A stretch of DNA of 64,000 bases from a bacterium (GCA_015075175.1 JABTUV010000016.1:32979-96978); one strand, 5' to 3'; positions 37,586-46,423 are shown, counted from the stretch's first letter. Notes: a model not told the origin generated them from the sequence alone. Translations and numbers: made by a program.

Positions 37586-37898
37586 CTATAGTCCCTTCAG
37601 CGCGTCGTGCGCGTTCCAGCGATAGAGGCGAATCAGCGGAATCAACGTGGCCGCCCCCCGCAGCCGCTCCAGGCAGGCGAGCGCCGCCGGCGGCGGGGCT
37701 CGCGCTCGGACAGCGCCGCCGGCCCCCGTGCGGGTCCAAGAGCCCCGCCAGGATGTGCAGGAGCGTCGTCTTGCCCGCCCCGCTGGGGCCGCGGATGAGG
37801 AGGCGCGTGCCCGGCCCCACGCGCCGCTCGCCTACCGTCAGCAGCGGCCGCGCCATGCCGGGAAACTGGATGCGCAAGTCGCAGAGATGGATGTCCAT
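37586..37898 (-). pseudogene. ABC transporter ATPase remnant (Walker A only)
   Basis: Starts well: AGGAGG before the ATG at 37898, then MDIHLCDLRIQFPGMARPLL and the Walker A loop IRGPSGAGKTTLLHILAGLL. About 60 residues in, after LLDPHG, the sequence jumps to a different reading (ALACLERLRGAATLIPLIRL, ending YRWNAHDALKGL with TAG at 37586). The Q-loop, LSGGQ signature and Walker B are absent. Either a large internal deletion removed roughly 150 residues or the assembly collapsed here. It cannot bind and hydrolyse ATP as it stands, and no permease is next to it. Confidence 0.7.
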
Positions 37899-37959
37899 CA
37901 AGCCTCCTCTCGGTAGGGTATCGCAGGCATCCGTCAGCGTCTCACCCAAGGGCAACCTT

Positions 37960-38030
37960 TTGAACTGCGGCTGCTTGCCGCCGCATGCGTCAAGCCCGCG
38001 CCAGCAAGCTGGCGCACTCCACACGAGCTG
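37960..38030. repeat. Degraded R2 repeat
   Basis: AACTGCGGCTGCTTGCCGCC and CCAGCAAGCTGGCGCACTCC lie face to face in the gap before the methyltransferase at 38124. Confidence 0.6.
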
Positions 38031-38123
38031 CCGCGACGGGCGCTCTCCCGCGCCCGGCCCTTGACGGCCCGCCTTCTTTCGTGAAACCTTGAGCCGTATC
38101 GATCCACGTCGCAGGGAAGGCCG

Positions 38124-38876
38124 ATGCCGCAACCGTCCTACACCGTCTTCTCCGAAATCTACGACATGGTCATGCGCGACGTGGACTATGTCCGCTGGGC
38201 GCAGTACGTTCTGAAGCTGGCGGCCAAGTACCGGTTTTCCACCGAGCGCATTCTCAATCTGGCCTGCGGCAGCGGCGCGCTCGAGTTGCAGCTGGCCCCG
38301 CGCGGCTGCCGCCTCACCGGCCTGGACTCCTCCGAGGCCATGCTGGAGAAGGCCCGCGCCAAGATGGCCGAGCACGGCCTCACCGTCGATTTCCATCTCG
38401 GCGACATGCGCAAGTTCAAGCTTAACGGGACCTTCCCTCTCGTCCTCTGCCTCTACGACAGCATCAACTACCTCCTGTCCGAGGAGGACGTGGCCAGGTG
38501 CTTTACCGCCGTCGCCCAGCATCTCTCCCCCGGCGGCGGCTTCATCTTCGACATTACGACCGAATACAACATTATGGCCAATTTCAGCAATTTCACCTTC
38601 GCCGAGAATTTCGAGCGCTTCGCCTACATCTGGGAGAACTCCTACAACCTTGGAAGCAAGATTTGCACCTCGGACGTGACGGTCTTCCTGCCGGATGAGA
38701 GCGGCAGGTACTTCACGCGGACTACCGAGCGGCATCGGCAGAAGATCTATCCCCAGCGGACCATCCAGAACCTGTTGCGGGAGACGGGCTTCTCGCTGGA
38801 GGCGGCGTACGACGGGATGACGCTGGAGGCGCCGGGCCGGCAGACCGAGCGCATCCATTTCGTGTGCCGGCGATGA
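38124..38876 (+). CDS. Class I SAM-dependent methyltransferase
   Basis: 250 intact residues, first gene of a three-gene run. N-terminus YTVFSEIYDMVMRDVDYVRW matches small-molecule methyltransferases that begin with a Tyr/Phe-rich cap. SAM motifs: ILNLACGSGALELQLAPRGC, LTGLDSSEAMLEKARAKM, FHLGDMRKFKL and LCLYDSINYLLSEEDVARCF, then a late beta region (RTTERHRQKIYPQRTIQNLL). The TGA overlaps the ATG of folK by ATGA, so the two are translationally coupled. Substrate unknown. Confidence 0.85.
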   Translation: MPQPSYTVFSEIYDMVMRDVDYVRWAQYVLKLAAKYRFSTERILNLACGSGALELQLAPRGCRLTGLDSSEAMLEKARAKMAEHGLTVDFHLGDMRKFKLNGTFPLVLCLYDSINYLLSEEDVARCFTAVAQHLSPGGGFIFDITTEYNIMANFSNFTFAENFERFAYIWENSYNLGSKICTSDVTVFLPDESGRYFTRTTERHRQKIYPQRTIQNLLRETGFSLEAAYDGMTLEAPGRQTERIHFVCRR

Positions 38877-39457
38877 TGGCCGGGCATGCGCAAACTTCCC
38901 TCTGGAAGTCGCGCGTGGCCATCGGGCTGGGCGCCAATCTCCCGCCGCGCGAGGAGAGCCTGCGGCTGGCGGTCTTCAAGCTGACCTCGCTGCCGGCGTG
39001 TCAACTGCTGGGCGTCTCCTCGCTGTATGAGAGTCCGGCCTGGAAGTGCGAACCCGGCGCGCCGGATTTTCTCAACGCGGTCGTCATGGTCGAGACCAAC
39101 CGCCGTCCCGGGCAGTTTCTGGAGCTCTTGCATAAGTTGGAGTTGGAGATCGGCGGGCCGCGGCCTTCGCGCAACCACGACGCCTCTGCGCCGTACCACT
39201 CGCGGGCGCTGGACCTCGATCTCCTCCTGGTGGGGACCGAATCCATCCGCGAGCCGGGCCTCGTCGTCCCCCATCCGGGGGTGCGCCGGCGCGACTTCAT
39301 CCTGCGGCCGCTGTGCGAGGTCGCGCCCGACTGGCCCATTCCGCCCGACGGTCGCACCGCCGCGGAGCTCCTGGTCGCGCTGCCCGCCGAGACGCTGCGC
39401 TGCCGTGTTTATGCCGGGCCCGGATGGACGCGCCCCGCCGGACCCCAGGACCTGTGA
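38873..39457 (+). CDS. folK: 6-hydroxymethyl-7,8-dihydropterin pyrophosphokinase
   Basis: Transfers pyrophosphate from ATP to hydroxymethyl-dihydropterin in folate synthesis. The ATG at 38873 overlaps the upstream stop and gives 194 residues. Family motifs are all present: VAIGLGANLPPREESLRLAV, VSSLYESPAWKCEPGAPDFL, NAVVMVET, ELEIGGPRPSRNHDASAPYH, the signature SRALDLDLLLVG and LVVPHPGVRRRDFILRPLCE. An insertion of about six residues lies between R-x-x-R and the SRALDLDLL motif (NHDASAPYH). The downstream glycosyltransferase starts nine bases later. folP and folB are not adjacent. Confidence 0.95.
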   Translation: MMAGHAQTSLWKSRVAIGLGANLPPREESLRLAVFKLTSLPACQLLGVSSLYESPAWKCEPGAPDFLNAVVMVETNRRPGQFLELLHKLELEIGGPRPSRNHDASAPYHSRALDLDLLLVGTESIREPGLVVPHPGVRRRDFILRPLCEVAPDWPIPPDGRTAAELLVALPAETLRCRVYAGPGWTRPAGPQDL

Positions 39458-39465
39458 GGCCGGCG

Positions 39466-41058
39466 ATGCGTCGCGCCCTCCTGGCCCTTCTGCTCCTCTG
39501 GGCCGTCCTCTACCTGCCGGGGCTGGGGCAGTCGGACCTGCTATCGACCAACGAAGCCAATCGGGCGCTGGCCGCGCGCGAGATGCTCGCCCGCGGCGAC
39601 TGGGTCGTGCCCACCCTGGCGGGCGAGCCGTATCTCAACAAGCCGCCGCTTTATTACTGGCAGGCGATGCTTTGCTACATGCTCTTCGGCGACCACGAAG
39701 TCAGCGCGCGCTTGCCCGCGGCCCTGGCCGCCCTGGCGACCATCCTGACAGCGTTCTTCTTTCTGGAGTGCGGCAGCTTGCTGCCGCGAGAAAGGGACGC
39801 TGCGCGCGGCAGCAAGCTGCCGCAGTCCACATGGCCGGGCGTGCTCGTGGCCGCCACACCCCTCCTCATCATGCAGGGAACCGAAGCCGAGCTGGACATG
39901 GGCCTCGTCCTCTGGGTCTTTCTCACCGAGCTCTTCATGTTGCAGGCACTTTGCGCGCGTCCCCTGCGCAACACGCTGCTGGCTTACGCCTTCCTCGCGC
40001 TGGCCATCCTGACCAAAGGCCCGGTCGCGCTCGCCTTCTTCGCCCCCATGCTGATCGTGCAAGTCTGGGTGGGTCGGGCCTCCCGACCCGACGCGGCGCG
40101 AACCCCAAGCGGGACCCCGCACCTGGCCGGCCTTCTCGTCTGCCTCGCCCTCGTCCTCCCATGGTGCATCGCCGTGGTGGATCGCCTGGGATGGGACTAC
40201 GCTTGGACCATCCTCAAACGCGAGAGCTTGGAACGCACCATGACCGCCAGCCGCATCAACGCGGAGCCGTTCTGGTTCTACCTGCCGCGCTTGCTCGTGG
40301 GATGCCTGCCGTGGACGCCGCTCCTGTGGCTGCTCCGGGTGCATCCGCCGCGGAATGCCGGAGAACGGCTCACGCGCCGCTACCTGGGCTGGTGCAGTGC
40401 CGCGCAGTTCGTCTTGTTCTCGCTCTTCGCAGGCAAGGAGACGCAGTACCTTTTCCCCATTCTTCCACCGCTGGCCGTGGTTGTGGCGTTGGCGCTATGC
40501 GCGGAGATGGACGACCCGCGCTCGCGCGTGCCCGCCTGGATCGGACGCGCCTGCCTGGCCGTCGTGGTCGTCGCGGCCATCGGGAGCGTCTTCGCGTCCT
40601 TTCTGCCGCGACCGGAAGCGCAATATTCGTGGAGACTGGCCCTCGTCGCCGTACCCCTGGCCGGTTTCTGTCTCTCCGAATGGAGACGGCGCGGCGCGTC
40701 CCGGTGGTGGGCGCCGGCGCTGGCGCTCGTCTTTCTCCTCACCATCGCCAACAGCTTCGTGCGCACCCCCGTGCGCAACGCCCGCAGCTCGGTCAAGGCC
40801 GACATGGCCGCCGTGCTCGCCCGGCTTCCAAACGAGGCCCCCGTGCTCGTCTATCGCCACGGCGAGAGCCAGGCGTACTATTATCTCCACGGGCGCGCGC
40901 GCGCCGTCCATCAACCGTCCCAACTGGCGCCCGGCGACTGCGTGCTCTACGAACTAAGTGCCGAACCGGATCTCGCCGGCCTGCCCATGCAACCTCTCCT
41001 GGAAATTCCCCGCCCGAAAAAACCACTGAGACTGGCGCGGGTACTCGGCGACTCGTAG
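39466..41058 (+). CDS. ArnT-like polytopic glycosyltransferase carrying an in-frame repeat insertion
   Basis: 530 residues, no frameshift. The first loop has the GT83/PMT_2 signature: LSTNEANRALAAREMLARGD, WVVPTLAGEPYLNKPPLYYW (catalytic-loop Asp/Glu region), ARLPAALAALATILTAFFF. Ten or so membrane helices follow, then a soluble tail (AVLARLPNEAPVLVYRHGES). ArnT-type enzymes move a sugar from undecaprenyl phosphate to lipid A or other envelope acceptors in the periplasm. The stretch LECGSLLPRERDAARGSKLP at about 39763-39830 is encoded by an R2 palindrome and interrupts a membrane region; GRASRPDAARTPSG near 40073 may be another insertion. Third gene after the methyltransferase and folK. Confidence 0.85.
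   Translation: MRRALLALLLLWAVLYLPGLGQSDLLSTNEANRALAAREMLARGDWVVPTLAGEPYLNKPPLYYWQAMLCYMLFGDHEVSARLPAALAALATILTAFFFLECGSLLPRERDAARGSKLPQSTWPGVLVAATPLLIMQGTEAELDMGLVLWVFLTELFMLQALCARPLRNTLLAYAFLALAILTKGPVALAFFAPMLIVQVWVGRASRPDAARTPSGTPHLAGLLVCLALVLPWCIAVVDRLGWDYAWTILKRESLERTMTASRINAEPFWFYLPRLLVGCLPWTPLLWLLRVHPPRNAGERLTRRYLGWCSAAQFVLFSLFAGKETQYLFPILPPLAVVVALALCAEMDDPRSRVPAWIGRACLAVVVVAAIGSVFASFLPRPEAQYSWRLALVAVPLAGFCLSEWRRRGASRWWAPALALVFLLTIANSFVRTPVRNARSSVKADMAAVLARLPNEAPVLVYRHGESQAYYYLHGRARAVHQPSQLAPGDCVLYELSAEPDLAGLPMQPLLEIPRPKKPLRLARVLGDS
39763..39830. repeat. R2 palindrome inside a coding sequence
   Basis: CTGGAGTGCGGCAGCTTGCT and GGCAGCAAGCTGCCGCAGTC form an inverted pair separated by about 25 bases, in frame with the surrounding glycosyltransferase gene. 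Confidence 0.85.
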
Positions 41059-41155
41059 CCGCCGCGCCGGCCGGACTGAAAAACGGATGACGGGGCGCGG
41101 CTTTCCGTGTATCGTCCCCCCTTGATCCCCGCAACTTCCCGTTGGAGACAACGTC

Positions 41156-42226
41156 ATGCGCCGCGATTCACTCGAGTTTCTCAAAACGCTCCTCAATACC
41201 CCCAGCCCCTCCGGCTTCGAGCGCCCCGGCCAGCGCGTCTGGCGCGATTACGCCCAAAAGTACTGCGATGAGATCACCAGCGACACCTACGGCAGCGTGG
41301 TCGGCGTCATCAACCCCAAGGGCGATCCCAAGGTGCTCGTCGTGGGCCATGCCGACGAAATCGGGCTGATGGTCAACCACATCGACGACAAGGGATTCAT
41401 CTACGCGCGCTCCATCGGCGGCATCGACGCGGCGGTCGTGCCCGGCAAGCGGCTGACCATTCACACCGCCAAGGGTCCCGTGCGCGGCGTGACCGGCGCT
41501 ACCGCCGTGCACCTGCGCGACCGCGACAAGGAGGACAAACCGCGCAAACTCTTCGAGCTCTACATCGACATCGGCGCGGCGGACAAAAAGGCGGCGGAGA
41601 AGCGCGTCGCCGTCGGCGATCCCATCACCTTCGCGGACGAGTTCGAGGCGTTGGACGGCAACGTGGTGATTGCGCGCGCACTGGACAATCGCATCGGGAC
41701 CTGGGTGGCCGCAGAGGTCCTGCGCCTCGTGAGGGAGTCGGGAAAGAAGCCGGCCTGCGCGGTTTACGCCGCCAGTTGCGTGCAGGAGGAGATCGGCCTG
41801 CGCGGCAGCCACATGACAACCTTGCAGGTGGAACCGGACATCGGCCTCGTGGTCGATGTCGGCCATGCTACCGACAGCCCCGGCATCGACGCGCGCCAGC
41901 ATGGTTTCGCCAAGCTGGGCGGCGGCCCCATCCTTTCCATCGGCGGCCCCACCCTGCCGGAAGTCAACGACGTGCTCGTCAGTCTGGCGAAAAAGCACAA
42001 GATTCCGCTGCAGCGCGGCGCCACCCCCGGCGGCAGCGGCACGGACACGGACATGGTCTTCAAAGTCACGGGCGGCGTGGCCTGCGGCCTCCTCTCGCTG
42101 CCCATTCGCTACATGCACACGACCGTCGAGATGACCGACCTGCGCGACCTGGAACGCATCGCCAAACTCTTCGCCGAGTTCTGTCTCAGCTTGAAGAAGG
42201 GGCAGCGCTTCAAGGCGAAGATTTGA
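41156..42226 (+). CDS. M42-family metallo-aminopeptidase
   Basis: 356 intact residues. The ATG follows GGAG by eight bases. Cytoplasmic M42 peptidases form tetrahedral dodecamers that trim peptides. The two-metal site is complete: VGHADEIGLMV (His), ALDNRIGTWVA (bridging Asp), SCVQEEIGLRGS (catalytic Glu and metal Glu), GLVVDVGHATDSPG (Asp) and PIRYMHTTVEM (His). N-terminal RRDSLEFLKTLLNTPSPSGF is typical of the family. TET/FrvX-like rather than M20; endoglucanase M annotations in databases refer to the same fold. Single gene. Confidence 0.95.
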   Translation: MRRDSLEFLKTLLNTPSPSGFERPGQRVWRDYAQKYCDEITSDTYGSVVGVINPKGDPKVLVVGHADEIGLMVNHIDDKGFIYARSIGGIDAAVVPGKRLTIHTAKGPVRGVTGATAVHLRDRDKEDKPRKLFELYIDIGAADKKAAEKRVAVGDPITFADEFEALDGNVVIARALDNRIGTWVAAEVLRLVRESGKKPACAVYAASCVQEEIGLRGSHMTTLQVEPDIGLVVDVGHATDSPGIDARQHGFAKLGGGPILSIGGPTLPEVNDVLVSLAKKHKIPLQRGATPGGSGTDTDMVFKVTGGVACGLLSLPIRYMHTTVEMTDLRDLERIAKLFAEFCLSLKKGQRFKAKI

Positions 42227-42295
42227 CGGGAAGGGACAGTCACCCATTTCCGCCGCGCACTTTCCACGTGCGCGAAAACGTAACGTGGGACATTG

Positions 42296-43558
42296 GGCGC
42301 CTGTTTGAATGTATAGGTGCGAGGGGTTGACAGCAAGAAGCCTCCTGCGAGTAATAAGGTTGAGCCCAGTTCGGTCGAACTGACTCAAAATACTCAACAG
42401 GAGGCATCTCATGTCGACCAGAGGATACTACTACATTGGGTTGGATGTCCACAAGAAGAGCGTGAGTTTTTGCGTGATGGAGCCGGATGGGACGGTGGTG
42501 AAGGAGGGCCGGGTCGTGGCGACGCGAGGGGCGTTGACCGCCTGGGCGGAAAGCCTGCCGGGGCGGTGGTACGGAGGGATGGAAGCCACCCTCTTCAGCG
42601 GCTGGGTGTACGACCACTTGCAGGGGTATGCGCTGCGGCTGGCGGTGGGCGATCCGGGGCGGTTGAAGGCGATCACGGCGGCCAAGAAGAAGAGCGACGC
42701 GCTGGATGCGCGGATGCTGGCGAATCTGCTGCGCTGCCATCTGTTCCCAGAGTGTTTCATGGCGCCCAGCACCGTGCGGGAGCTGCGCCGCGTGTTGCGC
42801 TACCGCAACAAGATGGTGCGTGAGAGCACACGCATGAAGAACCACATTTCCGGGCTGCTCATGGAGACGGGTATGGAGTACAACAAGAAGCAACTGCACG
42901 GCCGGCGCTATTTCGCCCGGTTGCTGGAGCAACTGGAGCTGCCGCCGTCGGTGCTGAATCTTTTACGCATGACACGGGCCGGACTGGATTTCTTCCAGTC
43001 GCGCCAGGGGTATCTCTTGGCGGCGCTGGCCCGGGATTCCCGCCTGCAGGAACGCATGGAACGGCTGAGGGAGATTGCCGGCGTCGGCCAGGTGACGGCG
43101 TTGACCTGGATGCTGGAGATCTGGGATCCGAACCGCTTCCGCAATCGGCGCCAGGCGGTCAGCTACTGTGGACTGTGCAGCGCGCAGCGCGAGTCGGCGG
43201 GCAAGATGCAACGGGGGCCGCTCTCCAAGAAGCGCAATGGGCATCTGCAGACCATTTTGATCGAGGCCGCCAAACTGGCGCCGCGGTATGATGCCACGCT
43301 GGCGGCGGTGTATGATCGGACACTTGCGTCAACCGGCCGGCGGAATCTGGCGACGCTGGCGGTGGCGCGCAAGTTGGTGGGATATCTGCTGGCGGTGGAT
43401 CGGCGCTGGCACGCGGAACAGAAGAGGAAAGTGGCGGCCTAAGGCCAAGAGGGGAACTCAAAGAACGCGGATCTGACTCAGGATAGCCGGCCAGGCCCCC
43501 CGTGTTAGGGACTGCGCAAGCGAGCCCTGCGCTCGTAAGGCGACCCCGGCGCCTGTTT
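42296..43558 (+). mobile_element. IS110-family insertion sequence
   Basis: One transposase gene with short non-coding flanks. The 11-mer GGCGCCTGTTT occurs at 42296-42306 and 43548-43558 and is proposed as the element boundary or core; a related GCGCCTGTTT also occurs at 43969. IS110 elements lack terminal inverted repeats and target duplications, so ends are hard to fix. The upstream flank holds a hairpin (AGTTCGGTCGAACT) inside GTTGAG...CTCAAC arms; the downstream flank has GGGACTGCGCAAGCGAGCCC. Boundaries are inferred. Confidence 0.6.
42411..43442 (+). CDS. IS110-family transposase (DEDD recombinase)
   Basis: 343 residues, intact. The N-terminal RuvC-like domain has the DEDD tetrad: GLDVHKKS (Asp12), GGMEATL (Glu58), KKKSDALDARMLA (Asp96, Asp99). 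The C-terminal transposase_20 domain has LREIAGVGQVTALTWMLEIW, DPNRFRNRRQAVSYCGLC and QRGPLSKKRNGHLQTILIEA with the conserved Ser of the second active site. IS110 enzymes are guided by a bridge RNA encoded in the element's non-coding end. AGGAGGCATCTC precedes the ATG. Frame and motifs complete, so the element may be active. Confidence 0.96.
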   Translation: MSTRGYYYIGLDVHKKSVSFCVMEPDGTVVKEGRVVATRGALTAWAESLPGRWYGGMEATLFSGWVYDHLQGYALRLAVGDPGRLKAITAAKKKSDALDARMLANLLRCHLFPECFMAPSTVRELRRVLRYRNKMVRESTRMKNHISGLLMETGMEYNKKQLHGRRYFARLLEQLELPPSVLNLLRMTRAGLDFFQSRQGYLLAALARDSRLQERMERLREIAGVGQVTALTWMLEIWDPNRFRNRRQAVSYCGLCSAQRESAGKMQRGPLSKKRNGHLQTILIEAAKLAPRYDATLAAVYDRTLASTGRRNLATLAVARKLVGYLLAVDRRWHAEQKRKVAA

Positions 43559-44083
43559 CGGGGCTGGCTGGTGGACCACAACTCATAATTTGGCAAGGCC
43601 CATGGCCCGCGGGGGCCATGACCCAGGCCACCCATGGATGTCTGGTCGCGTTGGCTTAAGCAACGCCGACCCAAACGGGAGCCTCAGGCTCCCATCCCTG
43701 AGGAAGGTTCGTGGTCGAATGCGTTTATCGCTTTTCGGGTTGCCGGAGGAGTACGCCATAAAGAAAGGCGGAAAGAATCATCTCTCCGCCCTCCTCCGTA
43801 TAACCACCGGTCGCGGCGCTCGGGTCGCTCGCCAGCGTTGCCCTATCCTCCGGACCGGCACGCAAAGCGTATCAGAAACAGGCATTCGGACAAGTGCCGA
43901 AAGCTCGTGGGAGACTCTTTTCTCCCCTTGACAGGTACCTATCATGGATGTCCCTGGCGGCAGCGGGAGCGCCTGTTTCAAATGCGGAATATCACTTCAC
44001 GCCGGCGTCCGGGGGGCTGCAACAGACGTTTGCTTGGTGTATGATACTTCTCTACATTCGCATGTTCCAGGGGAGGTTCTCTC
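43559..44083. other. Gene-free region with short palindromes
   Basis: About 525 bases without a convincing gene. Small inverted repeats are visible: GGCCCATGGCC, CATGGCCCGCGGGGGCCATG near 43600 and GGGAGCCTCAGGCTCCC near 43678. A possible -10 (TATGAT, 44039-44044) precedes the DUF4861-GH88 start by about 40 bases. The third GCGCCTGTTT copy lies at 43969. Confidence 0.5.
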
Positions 44084-46423
44084 ATGCGTAAACTGCTCGC
44101 CCTTTCCCTTCTCGGCGTGCTGACGCTGCCGCTTCCAGCCGCCGTGCTTTCGGTTCGCAACCCCAGCTCGCTGGCGCGCCAGGACTGGCCGGTCGTGGTC
44201 CCGGCGGCGGCGCTGGCCGAGCGCGGCCTTGCGCCCGGCGCGGATGAAGCTATTCTTGTACAATACGAGGGCCAACCCGTCGCCAGCCAATTGGACGACT
44301 TGGACGGCAATGGCCGCTTTGATGAACTGGTGTTCGTCTCCCACTTCCGGCCCAACCAGGTGAAAGAATTCACCCTGTCGGTCGTCGCCAAGTCCCAGGC
44401 GCCCCGGTTCACCCCGCGCGCGCACGCCGAGCTGGGCGTCAAGAGCGGCGGACGCTTCGAGGGCGACCTGTACAAGGGCGGCGTCTTCGGCGACGTGACG
44501 CATCACGTCATGCCCAAAGAGCACGCCGTCCACGACGGCTACTATCGCTACGAGGGGCCGGGCTGGGAGTCGGACAAGATCGCCTGGCGCATGTACTTGG
44601 ACAAACGCAACGCCATCGACATCTTCGGCAAGCGCATTCCCGACATGATCCTGCACCAGCTCGACATGCCCGGCGCGCCCAGCTATCACGACCTCCAGGA
44701 CTGGGGGACCGACGCGCTCAAGGTCGGCGAGACCATGGGCGTCGGCGGGCTTGGGATGCTCACCGAGGAGAGTGGCCTGCGCGTGGTCAAGGTCCAGGAC
44801 GACGTGGAAGCGCGCATTCTGGACATCATCGCCGACGGGCCCGTCCGAGCCGTGCTGCGGCAGACCTGCAAGGGTTGGAAGACGCCCCAGGGCACGCTGG
44901 ACGCGGTGCAGGAGATTCGCGTCTACGCCGGCCAGCATTGGTTCGAGAACCGCATCACGATCACGGGCATCGACAAGACCATTCAGTTGGTCTCGGGCAT
45001 CGTAAAGCACCTGGATGACCTGATCCTGGCGCCGGACCGCAAGCTGCGCTGGATGGCCACGCACGGGCCGCAGGAGATACACGGCGACGTGCTGGGCATG
45101 GGGGTGATCTTCCCGACGGCGGAGATGGGCAGCGGGGACGCCGGAGAAGCGACCGGATGCTATTACTTCCCCATCGAGCTGCGGCCCGGCCGGCCCGGCG
45201 TGTACTGGGCGCTGGCCGCCTGGGAGCGCGAAGACCCCCGTTGGAGAAACCAAGCCGACTTCGTGGACTTGATGAATCACACCGCCGCCTGCCTGGCGGA
45301 ACCCCTTCAGATCCTGCCCGACTCCGGCATGAGCGAGCGGGCGCGGTTGGAGCGTGGCCTCCGGCACGCGCAGAAGAAGCTGCGCCAACTGGCCGACCAG
45401 AAGCGCGAGGGCCGCTGGCCCGCCTCTACCGAGCTGGGTCGCTACGCCTGGAATACCGGCGGTTGGACCGGCGGATTCTTCCCCGGCTCCCTCTGGCAGA
45501 TGGCCAAATTGGACCCGGACCCCTACTGGCGCGCGATGGCGACGTTTTACACCGCCGGTCTCTCCCGCCACAAGACGCGCACGGATACGCACGACCTGGG
45601 CTTTCTCTTTTATCCCTCCCTGGTGGAAGGATTCAAACAGACGGGAAAGGCCGAATGGCGGGATGACGCCGTCACGGCCGCCCACAGCCTGGCGCGGCGC
45701 TACAATCCCCGCGTGGGCGCAATTCGCTCGTGGGGCGCGCTCTATGCGACCGAGCGGGCGGGCTGGACCATCATCGACAACATGATGAACCTGGACCTGC
45801 TCTTTTGGGCTTCCGAAACGACCGGCGACGCCAGCTACGCGCGCATGGCGCTGACCCATTCCAAGACGACCGCCCGCTTCCATGTGCGACCCGACGGCAG
45901 CTCGTATCATATCGTCTCGTACGATCCGGCCACGGGCAAGCTGGAGCGGGGATTTCAGGGTCAGGGCTACAACGACGACACCACCTGGAGTCGCGGGCAG
46001 GCCTGGGGCGCGCACGGCTATTCCGCCGTCGCGGGTTGGACGAAAGACCCGGAGATGCTGGCCATGGCCTGGAAGATGACGGATTACATTCGCACCCATC
46101 TGCCCGTGGACAAGGTCCCCTACTGGGACTACCAGGCGCCCAACCTGCCCAACGCCATGCGGGACACGTCGGCCGCGGCCATCTATGCCGCCGGGCTGCT
46201 GAAACTGGCCAGGGCGGAGCCGGATGCGGCCAAAGCGAGCGTGGCCCGGGATGAAGCCAGGGCCGTCATCCTCTCGCTGTGCGACCACTTCCTCACGTCC
46301 GAGTACGACTGGGAGGAGGGCGTTCTGCGGGAAGCCTCCGCCGCCGGCGGGCGCGACTCGGGGAGCCTGCCGTATGGCGATTACTACTTCATGGAGGCGT
46401 TGGCGCAACTGCTCTCGAAGTGA
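44084..46423 (+). CDS. Secreted DUF4861-GH88 fusion, unsaturated uronyl hydrolase
   Basis: 779 residues, intact, with GGGGAGG before the ATG and signal peptide MRKLLALSLLGVLTLPLPAA. Residues about 25-385 match DUF4861 (LDDLDGNGRFDELVFVSHFR; YRYEGPGWESDKIAWRMYLD; NAIDIFGKRIPDMILHQLD). Residues about 400-775 are glycoside hydrolase family 88: YAWNTGGWTGGFFPGSLWQM, TRTDTHDLGFLFYPS with Asp504, GWTIIDNMMNLDLLFWAS with Asp565, and DDTTWSRGQAWGAHGYSAVA. The two Asp are 61 apart, as Asp88/Asp149 in characterised enzymes. GH88 hydrates the 4,5-unsaturated uronic acid left by polysaccharide lyases. The fusion suggests export for uronide (pectin, ulvan or glycosaminoglycan-type) breakdown. Confidence 0.92.
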   Translation: MRKLLALSLLGVLTLPLPAAVLSVRNPSSLARQDWPVVVPAAALAERGLAPGADEAILVQYEGQPVASQLDDLDGNGRFDELVFVSHFRPNQVKEFTLSVVAKSQAPRFTPRAHAELGVKSGGRFEGDLYKGGVFGDVTHHVMPKEHAVHDGYYRYEGPGWESDKIAWRMYLDKRNAIDIFGKRIPDMILHQLDMPGAPSYHDLQDWGTDALKVGETMGVGGLGMLTEESGLRVVKVQDDVEARILDIIADGPVRAVLRQTCKGWKTPQGTLDAVQEIRVYAGQHWFENRITITGIDKTIQLVSGIVKHLDDLILAPDRKLRWMATHGPQEIHGDVLGMGVIFPTAEMGSGDAGEATGCYYFPIELRPGRPGVYWALAAWEREDPRWRNQADFVDLMNHTAACLAEPLQILPDSGMSERARLERGLRHAQKKLRQLADQKREGRWPASTELGRYAWNTGGWTGGFFPGSLWQMAKLDPDPYWRAMATFYTAGLSRHKTRTDTHDLGFLFYPSLVEGFKQTGKAEWRDDAVTAAHSLARRYNPRVGAIRSWGALYATERAGWTIIDNMMNLDLLFWASETTGDASYARMALTHSKTTARFHVRPDGSSYHIVSYDPATGKLERGFQGQGYNDDTTWSRGQAWGAHGYSAVAGWTKDPEMLAMAWKMTDYIRTHLPVDKVPYWDYQAPNLPNAMRDTSAAAIYAAGLLKLARAEPDAAKASVARDEARAVILSLCDHFLTSEYDWEEGVLREASAAGGRDSGSLPYGDYYFMEALAQLLSK

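Noticed and set aside
43590-43931. Small plus-strand frames downstream of the IS110 element
   Set aside because: No ribosome-binding site and no family similarity; the sequence is rich in small palindromes.
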